64,000 bases of DNA from Pseudomonas fluorescens (GCF_902497785.1 NZ_CABVHK010000019.1:89088-153087); one strand, 5' to 3'. Counted from the stretch's first letter, positions 17,687-27,058 are shown. Numbers and translations are program-made. The notes: generated from the letters alone by a model not told the origin.

Positions 17687-18889
17687 TCAGGCCACTGGAA
17701 TCAGCGGGTCGGCAGCGGCCAGCGCAGTCGCCCGATCAGCCGCCGGCGGATAAATCCACACGGTGTTGATTTGGGTCTTGAGCTCCTTGGCTTCGGCCCC
17801 GACCAGTTTCAGCTGACGGTCCCAGCCTTCAGTGAACACCGCGCCCCAGGCCCCCAGGTCGAGGCAGGTCACGTACTTGGGCTGGCTGTAGGTCATCGGT
17901 TCGACGCCGAGCAAATCAGCGGCGACGTTGTTGCCGGCGTAACGGCCCAGGGCAATGGCGTGCTGGCACGACATGCCGGCAAAGTTGCCGAGGGTGTCGG
18001 TCGCGGCATACGCCACATCGCCGGCGGCGAAAACATCGGCATGCCCCAGGACCTTCAAGTTTCCGTCGACGTGCAGACGACCTTGCGGGTCGCGGGTGCC
18101 GACTATTTGGTCGGTGAGCGGGCTGGCGCGGAAGCCGACGGTCCAGATCACGGTGCTGGATTCGATGCGCTGACCGTCGGCCAGGGTCACGCCGCCAGCA
18201 TCGACCGAAGCGACCGAGGCATTGAGCACCCATTCGATGCCCAGGTGTTCGGACGCTTCAACGATGGCGGGACGAATACCGTCACCCATCGACGCTGCGA
18301 TTTGCGGGCCGCGATCGACCACGATCACTCTGATGTTGGCGTCGTCACCCAGTGCGGCGCGCAAACGGGCCGGCATTTCGGTGGCGGTTTCGATCCCGGT
18401 GAAACCGCCGCCGGCGACCACCACGGTGTTGCGTGCAGCGCTGTCCGGCAGATTTCTCAGCGCCTTGATGTGCGTTTCGAGGCGGGTGGCTTCTTCGATC
18501 TGGTCGACGTCGAAAGCGTGTTCGATCATGCCCTCAAGCGCAGGGCGAATCACCCGGCTGCCGGCTGCCAGCACCAGTCGGTCGTAACTCAGCGTGCCTC
18601 GGGTACCAAACACATCGCTGTAGGCCACCTGCTGGTTATCGGCATCAATGCTGTCGGCGGTGCCTTTGACGAATTTCACGCCCACGGAATCGAACAGGTC
18701 TCCGAGGGGCGCCATCATGGTATGCACATCAGGTTCGTAGAAGCGCGGACGAATGCGCAACTCGGCCTGGGGTGCGAGGACGGTGATCTGCACGTCGTTA
18801 CGGTCATGCTTGTCCAACAGACGGGCGGCGCTCAATGCGCTCCATACCCCACCGAACCCTGCGCCAATAACTAGGATGTGCTGTGTCAT
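17687..18889 (-). CDS. NAD(P)/FAD-dependent oxidoreductase, NDH-2-like
   Basis: A 400-residue flavoprotein starting at ATG 18889, with GGAG eight bases upstream. The FAD-binding GAGFGGVWSAL motif is at residues 8-18, a second nucleotide-binding motif VVVAGGGFTGIETATEM is near residue 165, and the FAD ribose-contact HADVFAAGDVAYA lies near residue 290. This is the pattern of type II NADH dehydrogenases and related pyridine nucleotide-disulphide family reductases that lack a redox-active disulphide. There is no obvious C-terminal membrane helix. It is co-oriented with the small membrane protein gene behind it, which might anchor or modulate it; that is speculation. Confidence 0.85.
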   Translation of the reverse strand: MTQHILVIGAGFGGVWSALSAARLLDKHDRNDVQITVLAPQAELRIRPRFYEPDVHTMMAPLGDLFDSVGVKFVKGTADSIDADNQQVAYSDVFGTRGTLSYDRLVLAAGSRVIRPALEGMIEHAFDVDQIEEATRLETHIKALRNLPDSAARNTVVVAGGGFTGIETATEMPARLRAALGDDANIRVIVVDRGPQIAASMGDGIRPAIVEASEHLGIEWVLNASVASVDAGGVTLADGQRIESSTVIWTVGFRASPLTDQIVGTRDPQGRLHVDGNLKVLGHADVFAAGDVAYAATDTLGNFAGMSCQHAIALGRYAGNNVAADLLGVEPMTYSQPKYVTCLDLGAWGAVFTEGWDRQLKLVGAEAKELKTQINTVWIYPPAADRATALAAADPLIPVA

Positions 18890-19068
18890 GGGTTTACTCC
18901 TGAAGACCAAGTCGATCGTTGAATGGGGTGTCTGTTACGCGTGACCGTTTCGCTGCAGGAGATGGTATCGAGCGGGTCGGGGCGGGGCACTTCTACCTGG
19001 GGTTAGTGCCGACACGCTTAGGTGTGAGGCGGGCATACCAAGGTATTAAGGCGAGGGTGGGGTGGCTG

Positions 19069-19443
19069 TCAGGCGTGGGATTTGAGGATTTTTTCGACGC
19101 AGGCAATCAGTTCGCCGCAAGGGAAAGGTTTTGGAAAGAACGCGACGGGTTCCGGGGTATTGCCGCTGACCCGGGGAGGGGAGCCCTGGTAGCCGGTGAT
19201 GAAGATGACTGGAATCCTGATGCCCCGGGCGGCCAGCGCTTCATACATTTGAATGCCCGACATGCCGGGCATTTGTATATCGGAGATCAGGCAGCCGGTG
19301 TCTTGAGGTCTGTCGCAGGTGAGGAAGTCTTCAGCGTTGGCATACACCCGCACGGTGTAGCCGTTGGAGCGCAACAAGCTGTCCAGCGCGATGCGCACTG
19401 ACTCGTCATCGTCAACAACGGAAACCACAGCGGTATGAGGCAT
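19069..19443 (-). CDS. Stand-alone receiver-domain response regulator
   Basis: A 124-residue protein that is only a CheY-like receiver domain, of the FixJ sequence type. The acidic pair is at DDD 11-13, the phosphorylated Asp is D55 (LISDIQMPG), Thr83 is in FITGY and the conserved Lys105 is in FFPKPF, so all key residues are present. There is no output domain, so it must act through protein contacts or as a phosphate sink. No kinase gene is adjacent; the nearest is at 20810-22354 on the same strand. Confidence 0.88.
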   Translation of the reverse strand: MPHTAVVSVVDDDESVRIALDSLLRSNGYTVRVYANAEDFLTCDRPQDTGCLISDIQMPGMSGIQMYEALAARGIRIPVIFITGYQGSPPRVSGNTPEPVAFFPKPFPCGELIACVEKILKSHA

Positions 19444-19559
19444 TTGGATACCTTGGCTGGTTGCGGGTAGCCATCGGGGGCGCCCGCTATTACCGCAAGA
19501 TACGCTGTCCAGTCGGGGGGAATACTATACGTGGGTATAGCGCTGGTTTTGGGTTTGGG

Positions 19560-19935
19560 TTGGGGTTGGGGTTTGGGTGTATATCCGTTTCTGCGGTGAT
19601 GGCGGCTATTGGTTTCGCCCTTACGGCGAGTCACTTTTGAAAAGCGCAAAAGTAACCCAAACGCTCTTGCCCCACCACTCGGCACCTCGCTTGGGCTCGG
19701 TGTGCCCGAACGAAGGCATTGCTCCGCGGGTCGCCGCGAAGGGCCATCCCTGGCCCAGCGCGGCTAAACCGGCATCCTTGCCGGTTTCCCCGCTGCGCAA
19801 TGCCTGCGTTCGGCCAGCGTGGTTAACGGGGCGCCCAAGATCAAAATCAAAATCGCGGCGGCCTTCGGGCCGACCGGGGCGTCACGCGGGCGCGCTTCGC
19901 TTGTTTGTTCGTGCACACACTCTCACTGAATTTGC
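19560..19935. repeat. Long intergenic repeat, copy 1
   Basis: About 375 bases that recur almost unchanged at 27198-27560, in part at 27720-28016, and inverted at 28150-28455. Landmarks are GTTTCGCCCTTACGGCGAGT, a run of CGGCATCCTTGCCGG, and ATCAAAATCAAAATC near the end. The internal palindromes and the lack of a consistent reading frame argue against a gene. A REP pair follows at once. Confidence 0.9.
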
Positions 19936-19944
19936 ACTGTTCCC

Positions 19945-20038
19945 CTGTGGGAGCGAGCTTGCTCGCGATAGCGGAGTGTCAGTCGCCATCAATGTTGAAT
20001 GTGAGACCGCCATCGCGAGCAAGCTCGCTCCCACAGGG
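19945..20038. repeat. REP element pair (inverted)
   Basis: Two facing REP palindromes (CTGTGGGAGCGAGCTTGCTC at 19945; the mirror copy ends at 20038) with about 45 bases between, including a stretch (GTGTCAGTCGCCATCAATGT) that is also seen between the REPs at 27561-27653. Confidence 0.92.
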
Positions 20039-20111
20039 AAATTTTGTTGGGCATGGGAGTGGTGTCACCATTCACCGCTGACGACCTGATCGAACCAACC
20101 CTCAGGCCAAC

Positions 20112-20762
20112 TCACCCCCGACGATTGACCCCCAGTGCCTCGGCCATTCGCACTAGGTCGGCAAACGAGCGGGCGAACATTTTGCGCATGGCCTGGCCGC
20201 GATGGATCTTGACCGTGATTTCGCTCAGGCCGATTTCCCCGGCAATCTGTTTATTCATCAGCCCGGACACCGCCAGCGCCATCACGGTTTGTTCTCTGGG
20301 GGTGAGCGTCGCGTAGTGGCTGCGCAGTTCGTCGTTGCCGCGCTCGGACTCGCGCCGCACTTTGTCTCGGGCATGGGCGGCGGAAACGGCGTCGATCAAA
20401 TCCTGTTCCCGAAACGGTTTGGCGAGGAAATCCACCGCGCCGGCCTTCATCGCCCGCACTGTCATGGCGATGTCGCCGTGCCCGGTCATGAACACGATCG
20501 GCAAGTTTATATTGGCGGCCAGCAATTCATGCTGGAAATCCAGCCCGCTGGTGCCTTGCAACCGCACATCCAGCACCAGGCAGCTGGGGATGTCCGGGCG
20601 GTTGAAGTTCATGAAGTCGGCGACAGAGCCAAACAGTTGCACCTGCAAACCGATGGAGCGCAACAGGCTGCCGAGTGCCTCGCGCAGCGGTGCATCATCA
20701 TCAACGATGAAGACCAGCGGCTCATGGTTGACGACTTTGTTCATGGGGTGATGTTCGTTCAT
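20112..20762 (-). CDS. Two-component response regulator, FixJ/NarL type
   Basis: A 216-residue protein with a receiver domain (acidic residues at 21-23, phospho-acceptor Asp65 in LVLDVRLQG, FMTGHG Thr and the FLAKPF Lys) and a C-terminal LuxR helix-turn-helix (LTPREQTVMALAVSGLMNKQIAGEI, then ITVKIHRGQAMRKM). It lies 47 bases behind a histidine kinase gene on the same strand and is surely its partner. A second Met, residue 7, is an alternative start. The pair resembles FixL/FixJ-type and alcohol- or aromatic-sensing systems; the target genes are unknown. Confidence 0.92.
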   Translation of the reverse strand: MNEHHPMNKVVNHEPLVFIVDDDAPLREALGSLLRSIGLQVQLFGSVADFMNFNRPDIPSCLVLDVRLQGTSGLDFQHELLAANINLPIVFMTGHGDIAMTVRAMKAGAVDFLAKPFREQDLIDAVSAAHARDKVRRESERGNDELRSHYATLTPREQTVMALAVSGLMNKQIAGEIGLSEITVKIHRGQAMRKMFARSFADLVRMAEALGVNRRG

Positions 20763-20809
20763 GGGGCTTCCATAGAGTGCGGTAGTCCTGATTAAGCAAA
20801 GCGGGGCAT

Positions 20810-22354
20810 TCAGTTCGCTTCAGGGGTCGCCAATACCGGCAACGCGAACCTGAACGACGTGCCCTGGCCGGCGGTGCTGGTGGCCCAGATCCGCCCGCCG
20901 TGAAAATCGATGATCGAGCGGCAGATGGACAATCCCATGCCCAGGCCGCTTTCCTTGGTGGTGAAGAACGGCGTGAACAACGAAGGCAAGACCTCGGGTG
21001 CAATGCCCGAGCCCCGATCTTCTACTTCCACCACCGCTTCGTCGTTGCTGATCCAGGTGCGCACATGCAACACGCGATCGCGCACCTTGACCGCGTCCAT
21101 GGCGTGGCAGGCGTTGATGATCAAATTGATGATCACCTGCTGCAGCTGCACCCGATCCGCATGGACCTGGCCCGAGCGTGCCGACAGTTCGACTGTCGGG
21201 CTGATCTTGTGATGCGCCATCTCTTGCTGGACCAGGCCCAGCGTCTCGCTGACGATATCGTCCAGTGATTCGCGCTGACGCAGCGGATCACATTTGCGCG
21301 ACAGCGCCCTGATGCGGCTGATCACATCGCTGGCGCGGCACGAACTGGCGATGATGCGATCCAGTGATTGCAGCGCTTCGTTCAGGTCCGGCGCCGGGCG
21401 ATCGAGCCAGCGGCGACACGCTTCGCCGCTGCTGGTGATCGCCGTCAGAGGCTGGTTCACTTCGTGGGCAATCGACGCGGCGAGCTCGCCGAGTGACGTG
21501 ACGCGGGTGACGTGCGCCAGTTGTGCCTGAGCGCAGAAGAGGGCCGCCTCCGCCTCTTTACTGGCGGTGACGTCCATCAATGCGCCGATGTATTCGCAAT
21601 CGTCGTGCTGTTCGAAGAGCGGGCTGGCAATCATCTGAATGTGTTTGATGCGGCCGTCGGGCATCAGCAGTCGGTGTTTGACTTCGATCAGGGCGTCACG
21701 CCGCGCCGCTTTGACAAAGACTTCCTGCGCGAGGTGCCGATCATCAGGGTGGGTGCGCGCCAAAACCATCGACACGGTCGGGCTGTCGCCCAGCGCGCAT
21801 TCAAAGATCCGCGCCGATTCGTCCGACCAGGATATGTGTTCGCTGTCGCCACGAAACCCGACGCTGCCAGTTCGGCTCAGGCGCTGGGCGCCCGTCAGGT
21901 ACACCTCGTTATGGCGCAGGCGGTCGGCCGCGTATTTGCTGCGCAGGGCCAGAAAGGTGATGGCCGACAGCGCGGTCAGGCAGCGAAAAAACCCCGTCGT
22001 TGAATCCCAGCGGTGATAGCCGCCGTTGTAGAGAAACATTGCCGTCAGCAACAACATGCACATCAGCGCGATGGAGATCACCACGTTAATGGAAAACAGG
22101 TTGGCGGCCATCAGTAACAGCGTGATGTACAGAATCGTCGGGGCGAGGTCGGTGTGGGTCTCGGAATTGATCACTACGATGCCGCAGGCCACGATCAGGC
22201 CGATCAACCAGCCCAAGGCGTTGATCAGCGGATTGGGGCTGATGCAGGTCGCTGCATCCAGCGTCCTCAGGTGGGCAGTGCGCGGCGCTTTGCCGAATAA
22301 ACTGTAGAAAAACGGCAGCGCTTTGCGCGCAGTGGCAGACCTGTTGTTGTTCAT
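20810..22354 (-). CDS. Membrane-bound PAS sensor histidine kinase
   Basis: A 514-residue protein from ATG 22354. Four hydrophobic helices at about 45-62, 72-88, 90-108 and 121-138 form a membrane sensor. A PAS domain follows (about 150-265), with a typical end, YIGALMDVTASKEAE. The H-box is SIAHEVNQPLTAI with His297; the ATP-binding domain shows the N box (NLIINACHAMDA), DRGSGIAPE, and GLGMGLSICRSIIDFHGG. This is a FixL-like kinase of the HisKA group, working with the LuxR-type regulator encoded 47 bases downstream. The signal it senses is unknown. Confidence 0.92.
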   Translation of the reverse strand: MNNNRSATARKALPFFYSLFGKAPRTAHLRTLDAATCISPNPLINALGWLIGLIVACGIVVINSETHTDLAPTILYITLLLMAANLFSINVVISIALMCMLLLTAMFLYNGGYHRWDSTTGFFRCLTALSAITFLALRSKYAADRLRHNEVYLTGAQRLSRTGSVGFRGDSEHISWSDESARIFECALGDSPTVSMVLARTHPDDRHLAQEVFVKAARRDALIEVKHRLLMPDGRIKHIQMIASPLFEQHDDCEYIGALMDVTASKEAEAALFCAQAQLAHVTRVTSLGELAASIAHEVNQPLTAITSSGEACRRWLDRPAPDLNEALQSLDRIIASSCRASDVISRIRALSRKCDPLRQRESLDDIVSETLGLVQQEMAHHKISPTVELSARSGQVHADRVQLQQVIINLIINACHAMDAVKVRDRVLHVRTWISNDEAVVEVEDRGSGIAPEVLPSLFTPFFTTKESGLGMGLSICRSIIDFHGGRIWATSTAGQGTSFRFALPVLATPEAN

Positions 22355-22514
22355 TAGGGTCGTGCACTCCTGATGTCGGGGGGACGGAGCAAGGGTGCTT
22401 ATCGTAGAAGCAATCGTTCTCATCGGGTAGGACATAAACCCCTGAAATACGGCCACGTGACCCGTTGGGCGAGGCGACATCAAAGGCTCTACATGACGTC
22501 AGCCATCACGCCCC

Positions 22515-23534
22515 TCAGCGAGAAAACCGGTTGCGGTATTCACGCGGTGAAATCGACAGATGGCGGTGGAAGGTGTAGCGCATGCGCTCTTCGTCGCCAA
22601 AACCGCACAGCTGGGCGATTTGATCGATGTTGCGCGGTGAGTCTTCGAGCATTCGTCGCGCGGCTTCCATGCGAAACATCTCAATGGCCTTCGCCGGGGT
22701 GCGCCCCACCTTGCGCTTGTAGACCCGGGCAAAATTGCGCGGGCTCATCTGCGCCTGGCGGGCCAGGGTTTCGACTGTCAGGTTGGCGTCGCTGAGGTTG
22801 GCGCTGATCCACAGGTGCAAATCGTCGAAGCTGCCACTGTCGTCCATTTGTGATTGCAGCAGCTGGCTGAACTGCGCCTGACCACCGGGGCGCTTGAGAA
22901 ACACCACCAGCTCCCGGGCGACCTGCAACGCCACTTCGCGACCGCAATCGGCCTCGACCAGCGCCAGCGCCATGTCGATGCCGGTGGTGACCCCCGCCGA
23001 GGTCCAGACGGTGCCCTGCTGGATGAAAATCGCATCGATGTCGACATCAATGGTCGGGAAACCACTCTTGAGCATGTCGCACATCGCCCAATGCGTGGCG
23101 GCGCGCAACCCTTCAAGCAACCCGGCCTGGGCCAGCAAAAATGTGCCGCTGCACACTGAAGCGGTGCGTTTGGCCCTGACCGCCGCCTGCCGCAGCCAGT
23201 CCACCAGCGCGACGCCGTCAATCATGGCCTGGCGAATGTTCGGCGCGCCCGGCACGATCAGCGTATCCACCTCGCTCTCGTTGAATTCGTGCAGGGACGT
23301 GGTGTGCACCGACAAACCTTCGGCGGTCGCGATCAACCCGCCATCAAGACTCGCGGTGTGCAATTCGTAGCCCGGCAGACCGCGCTCGGCCATGGCTTTG
23401 GACGCCGCCCAGAACACGGTTTGTGCACCGGTCAGGTCCAGCAACCCCATTTGCGGATATGCAAGAAACACCACGGTGCGCGGTTTAGAGAGCGCTTCGG
23501 TGGGGCGGTGGGTCTCGAAAACGATCGAATTCAT
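22515..23534 (-). CDS. GlxA family transcriptional regulator (DJ-1/PfpI + AraC)
   Basis: A 339-residue protein. The DJ-1/PfpI domain (residues about 20-200) has the nucleophile-elbow SVCSGTFLLAQAGLLEG with the Cys kept, unlike the other GlxA regulator in this window. The C-terminal AraC domain reads LTVETLARQAQMSPRNFARVYKRKVG and IDQIAQLCGFGDEERMRYTFHRHL. Such proteins are activators of amine and amino acid catabolism in Pseudomonas. Neighbouring genes (a kinase pair, a repeat protein) give no clue to its target. The intergenic space to the kinase gene is about 160 bases. Confidence 0.9.
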   Translation of the reverse strand: MNSIVFETHRPTEALSKPRTVVFLAYPQMGLLDLTGAQTVFWAASKAMAERGLPGYELHTASLDGGLIATAEGLSVHTTSLHEFNESEVDTLIVPGAPNIRQAMIDGVALVDWLRQAAVRAKRTASVCSGTFLLAQAGLLEGLRAATHWAMCDMLKSGFPTIDVDIDAIFIQQGTVWTSAGVTTGIDMALALVEADCGREVALQVARELVVFLKRPGGQAQFSQLLQSQMDDSGSFDDLHLWISANLSDANLTVETLARQAQMSPRNFARVYKRKVGRTPAKAIEMFRMEAARRMLEDSPRNIDQIAQLCGFGDEERMRYTFHRHLSISPREYRNRFSR

Positions 23535-23644
23535 GGGCGGTGTAAGGCTCGGTTAGCGCCAGGCGCTGGCGCTGTAAGGAGGGCACTGACGTAAGGTGGA
23601 ATAAGCCCACATGAAAAGCTTGTCAAGTTGTCGCGACAGGCGTG

Positions 23645-24118
23645 TCAGCGGCAGGCCACGCAAAAGTAAGGGGTAATGTGGGAACCGTAATCGCTGGCGT
23701 ACCCGCTGTCGGCAACGCGATTCTGTTTCAGGTGATCGGAACCGTCCGACGCCAGTTGCCGTTCTTTCAGACGATCAGCACCGCCTTCAGCGACGCGATT
23801 CTGTTTCAGGTGATCGGAACCGTCCGACGCCAGTTGCCGTTCTTTCAGGCGATCGGCACCGCCTTCGGCAACGCGATTCTGTTTCAGGTGATCGGAACCG
23901 TCCGACGCCAGTTGCCGTTCTTTCAGGCGATCAGCACCGCCTTCGGCGACGTGCTGGTCCTTGGGTTTATCGGAGGCGTGTTGCACCAGCGGCGCAGTGG
24001 CATCCCGATCGCCGTCTGCTCGACCGCCGCTACGCACCTCGGCGGCGTAAGCCGATGCGGTTGTAAAACTGATTGAAGTCATCAGGGCAATTCCGAGTAC
24101 AAAGCAGGGCGTTTTCAT
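23645..24118 (-). CDS. Secreted protein with 13-residue tandem repeats
   Basis: A 157-residue protein, start ATG 24118 with AAAGGTGA six bases upstream. It has a clear signal peptide (VLGIALMTSISFTTASAYA, cleavage near residue 25). The mature part holds three nearly identical 26-residue repeats, each made of two related 13-residue halves, VAEGGADRLKERQ and LASDGSDHLKQNR. The repeat is rich in charged residues and lacks hydrophobic core residues, so the protein is likely extended or disordered in the periplasm or outside. Short Pseudomonas proteins with similar GG[AS]DR repeats exist, but I know no proven function. The C-terminal end has a CVAC motif that could form a disulphide. Confidence 0.8.
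   Translation of the reverse strand: MKTPCFVLGIALMTSISFTTASAYAAEVRSGGRADGDRDATAPLVQHASDKPKDQHVAEGGADRLKERQLASDGSDHLKQNRVAEGGADRLKERQLASDGSDHLKQNRVAEGGADRLKERQLASDGSDHLKQNRVADSGYASDYGSHITPYFCVACR
23717..23950 (-). repeat. Three tandem 78-bp repeats inside the secreted protein gene
   Basis: The stretch starting GCGATTCTGTTTCAGGTGAT recurs at 23717, 23795 and 23873, exactly 78 bases apart, with only a few substitutions. The period keeps the reading frame, so copy number can change without breaking the gene. Confidence 0.93.
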
Positions 24119-24330
24119 CGCGTTCACCTTTTATGATCAGGGATGTTCAAACCTCAGTCCTGATCTTAAGGGAACCGTCAAGCACGTCACTTATGCCTAG
24201 GTTTTCTACGCGGATATATAGGTATGAGGGGCTTATCCTCAGGTATACCTTGCAAAAACCAGGCTTTCTGAAAAGCTGGCCCGCGCAAGACCATTCAAAC
24301 CAGTCGCCTTCACTTTGCAACGGAATCAGC

Positions 24331-25266
24331 ATGCGGTATCGACGTCTCGACCTTAACCTTTTGGTGGCCCTGGATGCCTTGCTGAGCGAGTGCAGCGTGA
24401 GCAGGGCAGCCGAACGTTTGTGCCTGGGCCAGTCTGCGACGAGTTCCGCGCTGGGTCGGTTGCGCGAGCATTTCAATGACCCACTGCTGGTTCAGGTCGG
24501 ACGGCGTCTGGAGCCGACTGCCTTGGGCCTGGAGCTACTCCCCAAAGTGCGTGAAGCGTTGGATCTGACGCGGGAGATCGTCGATTCACCGGCGGGTTTC
24601 GAGCCGGCATCCTGTACCCGGCAATTCACCTTGGTGGCGTCGGATTACGTGGTCGGGGTGCTCATGCCGGCGGTCAGTCTGGAACTCGCTCGCGTCGCTC
24701 CCGGCGTGCGTTTGCGCCTGCGCGACATGCCTGCCTCGCGGGACGGTGAAGTCGTCAGCGAAGCGCTCGACTATCGTCGCAGTGATTGCGTGATCGTGCC
24801 GCAGCGTCGTCTGAACCCCGATTACCCCCACGTACCGTTATTCAGCGATCACTTGTGTTGCATCGTCTGCACCCAACAGACGCAATTTGCCGAGGGCTTG
24901 AGCCTCGCCAGTTACTGTGCGGCCGAGCATGTGGTACGCGAGTTCTCCGACGGTCGAAACCTGGCAATGGATGCCGTGCATCTGCTTGAATCGGGTATTC
25001 AACGGCGGGTGGCGGTGGCGGTTGAAAGCTTTGCGCTCATCCCCGAATTTATCGTCGACAGCGCGCGCGTCGCCACCGTGTTTCGCCGCCAGGCGCAGCG
25101 TTTTGCCCAGCGTTATCCGCTGCGCATTCACCCCGCACCCTTGGCATTTCCGGAGGCCGTTCAAGTGCTGCAATGGCATCCCTATCAAGAGCACGATCCG
25201 GCGATGCGATGGTTTCGCGGCCTCTTGCTGGAGCAGGCCGCAATGCTCGATCAGCCCGGCAGCTGA
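24331..25266 (+). CDS. LysR family regulator, NodD-like
   Basis: A 311-residue LysR protein from ATG 24331, where the family start MRYRRLDLNLLVALDALL is found; the frame is open upstream but has no family features. The DNA-binding part is SVSRAAERLCLGQSATSSALGRLREHF, and the effector domain begins with RQFTLVASDYVVGVLMPAV, typical of the NodD/NahR-like subgroup. It converges with the GlcG-like gene: their 3' ends overlap by 16 bases. An imperfect dyad, GGTATGAGG followed by CCTCAGGTATACC, lies at about 24221-24249, upstream of the start, and might be its own operator. Its target operon may be the amidohydrolase/GlcG pair, by position only. Confidence 0.88.
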   Translation: MRYRRLDLNLLVALDALLSECSVSRAAERLCLGQSATSSALGRLREHFNDPLLVQVGRRLEPTALGLELLPKVREALDLTREIVDSPAGFEPASCTRQFTLVASDYVVGVLMPAVSLELARVAPGVRLRLRDMPASRDGEVVSEALDYRRSDCVIVPQRRLNPDYPHVPLFSDHLCCIVCTQQTQFAEGLSLASYCAAEHVVREFSDGRNLAMDAVHLLESGIQRRVAVAVESFALIPEFIVDSARVATVFRRQAQRFAQRYPLRIHPAPLAFPEAVQVLQWHPYQEHDPAMRWFRGLLLEQAAMLDQPGS

Positions 25267-25697
25267 TCACCGTTATCGGCCACCAGCCCAACCTGCTCGA
25301 TGGCCTGCATGGCACAGCGTTCATCATTGTCGGAGGTGTCGCCGCTGATGCCGATGGCCCCGAGAATCTGCCCCCGCGCATTTCGAATCAGCACACCTCC
25401 CGCCACGGGAATCACTTCGCCGCCGGTCAGGCTGTTGATCGCGTCAAAAAACGCTGGCATCGCTTGCGCGCGCCGCGCCAGTTCACGTCCGCCGAAACCC
25501 ATGCCCAGGCAGCCGCGGGCTTTGCCGGTGGCGATCTGCGGTCGCAGGAAACTGGCGTGTTCGTCGCGCAGGATGGCCAACGGATGACCCGCGGCATCGA
25601 GCACCGCAGCCGCCAGGGGTTTAGCGCCTGTATCCCGGGCGATTTGCAGAGCGCTGCTGGCGAGGGTAGTGGCGGTCAGGATATCGAGTGGCTGCAT
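25251..25697 (-). CDS. GlcG/HbpS-like (DUF336) heme-binding family protein
   Basis: A 148-residue protein from ATG 25697. The pattern LAAAVLDAAGHPLAILRDEHASFLRPQIA, the KARGCLGMGFGGRELA helix, then VIPVAGGVLIRNARGQILGAIGISGDTSDNDERCA is that of the GlcG/HbpS family. These small proteins often sit in catabolic operons and may bind heme or cobalamin-like cofactors; their role is mostly unclear. The gene begins 11 bases after the stop of the amidohydrolase gene, so the two are co-transcribed, and its 3' end overlaps the convergent LysR gene by 16 bases. Confidence 0.85.
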   Translation of the reverse strand: MQPLDILTATTLASSALQIARDTGAKPLAAAVLDAAGHPLAILRDEHASFLRPQIATGKARGCLGMGFGGRELARRAQAMPAFFDAINSLTGGEVIPVAGGVLIRNARGQILGAIGISGDTSDNDERCAMQAIEQVGLVADNGDQLPG

Positions 25698-25708
25698 GGC
25701 GTCAGTCC

Positions 25709-27058
25709 TCACACAGACCACTTGCCCAGTTGGGCAACGCGGTCGCGGGTATAGAGGTCGGTCCATTTCAGCGAGTTGAAATCGGACACTTGCTTGGGGT
25801 TGTAGGGGCTGCGCTCCATGCGCACAGGCTGACCGGCCTTGTACACGGCTTTGAAGCGCGAGCGGTCTTGCAGCAGGCGGATGTCCTGCAACGGCGAGCC
25901 ATCGAGTAACAGCAAGTCAGCTTGCTTGCCCACTTCCAGAGTGCCGAGGGTTTCACCGCGCGGCATGCAACGCGCGCCGACTGCAGTGGCGGCGTACAAG
26001 GCTTCGGCGGGAGTGAAGCCGAGGCGGGTGACCAGCAGTTCCAGCTCGCGGGCGTGCCACTCGCCGTAGGGCGTGACCGCAAAGCCGCTGTCACTGCCGC
26101 AGGCAAACGGCACGCCGGCGGCCTTGGCGCGTTTGAGGACCGCCGAACCGACGTCGAGCGTGCGTGCGCAATAGGCGGCGTAGCCGGTAGTGATGGCCGG
26201 ATCGTGGGGTTGGCAGAAGTCCACGGTGTTTTGCGGAAAGGTCATGGTTGGCGCAAGAATACTGCCCGCTTCAAGCAAGGCTTCGATGCACGCGTCGTCC
26301 ATGTAAAAGGCATGGAACACCAGATCTACGCCAGCCTGCGCCGCGTACATGACCGCTTCGCGACCATAGGCGTGGGTGGCTACTTTACAGCCCAGGCGAT
26401 GGGCTTCTTCCACCATCTCGCGGGTTTCTTCGGCCGTGAACGCGGCGACTATTTCACCGTTGGGACGGCGGTGGGTGCCGTCCATGGCAATTTTGATCAA
26501 GTCGACGCCGTCCTTGGCTTGCTTGCGGATTTCCGCCAGGGCTTCGCTGCGGCTGGTGACGAGTTTCGCGGTGAAATACTCCGGGGCGCCGACGCGGCTC
26601 GGGAACCAGTCGTTGAGGCTTTGCCGATTGGTGATGACCCGACTGCTGGCGGCAATCCGCGGACCTTCGAACAGGCCGGCAGCGATGGCATTGCGTACGG
26701 CGATGCTGAGTTGGCCGCTGTCGCCGGGGCAGACCATGCTGGTCACACCCGCTGCCAGTACATGCTGTGCGAAGAACATGCCGCGCAAGGCGCGAAATTC
26801 GTCACTGGTCCAGATATCAATGTCTTCTTCGCTTTGTGCGTTGCCGAATGCCAGGTGGGTGTGCACGTCCACCAGACCTGGCATGACGAAGTTGTCGCCC
26901 GCGTCCACCTCGGTGTCACCCGGTTGAGGGCGGGGCGCTGATGCGGTGGGGCCGACATAAGTCAGGAGGCCGTTCTCGATCACCAGGGTTTGTTGTTGAC
27001 GGGTTTCCAGGCCGGTGCCGTCGAACAGGGTTTGGCATTTCAAGTGCAGGGCATTCAT
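25709..27058 (-). CDS. Amidohydrolase family protein (imidazolonepropionase/prolidase-like)
   Basis: A 449-residue enzyme from ATG 27058; the frame is open further upstream but only through repeat DNA. Metal-binding features are all visible: VDVHTHLAFG (HxH, residues about 65-67), LIKIAMDGTHRRP (the Lys usually carbamylated), KVATHAYG and VFHAFYMDD (two His), and CGSDSGF (catalytic Asp). It resembles the imidazolonepropionase-like and prolidase-like deacylases of the superfamily. There is no signal peptide, so it acts in the cytoplasm on an amide, lactam or cyclic imide. The GlcG-like gene follows directly. Confidence 0.87.
   Translation of the reverse strand: MNALHLKCQTLFDGTGLETRQQQTLVIENGLLTYVGPTASAPRPQPGDTEVDAGDNFVMPGLVDVHTHLAFGNAQSEEDIDIWTSDEFRALRGMFFAQHVLAAGVTSMVCPGDSGQLSIAVRNAIAAGLFEGPRIAASSRVITNRQSLNDWFPSRVGAPEYFTAKLVTSRSEALAEIRKQAKDGVDLIKIAMDGTHRRPNGEIVAAFTAEETREMVEEAHRLGCKVATHAYGREAVMYAAQAGVDLVFHAFYMDDACIEALLEAGSILAPTMTFPQNTVDFCQPHDPAITTGYAAYCARTLDVGSAVLKRAKAAGVPFACGSDSGFAVTPYGEWHARELELLVTRLGFTPAEALYAATAVGARCMPRGETLGTLEVGKQADLLLLDGSPLQDIRLLQDRSRFKAVYKAGQPVRMERSPYNPKQVSDFNSLKWTDLYTRDRVAQLGKWSV

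Noticed and set aside
17117..18874. Open frame of 585 codons on the plus strand
   Set aside because: Runs opposite the NDH-2-like flavoprotein and across a REP pair and terminator; no protein features.
24073..24330. Longer N-terminus for the NodD-like LysR at 24331
   Set aside because: The extension lacks family similarity and overlaps the start of the divergent secreted protein gene; ATG 24331 gives the usual LysR start.
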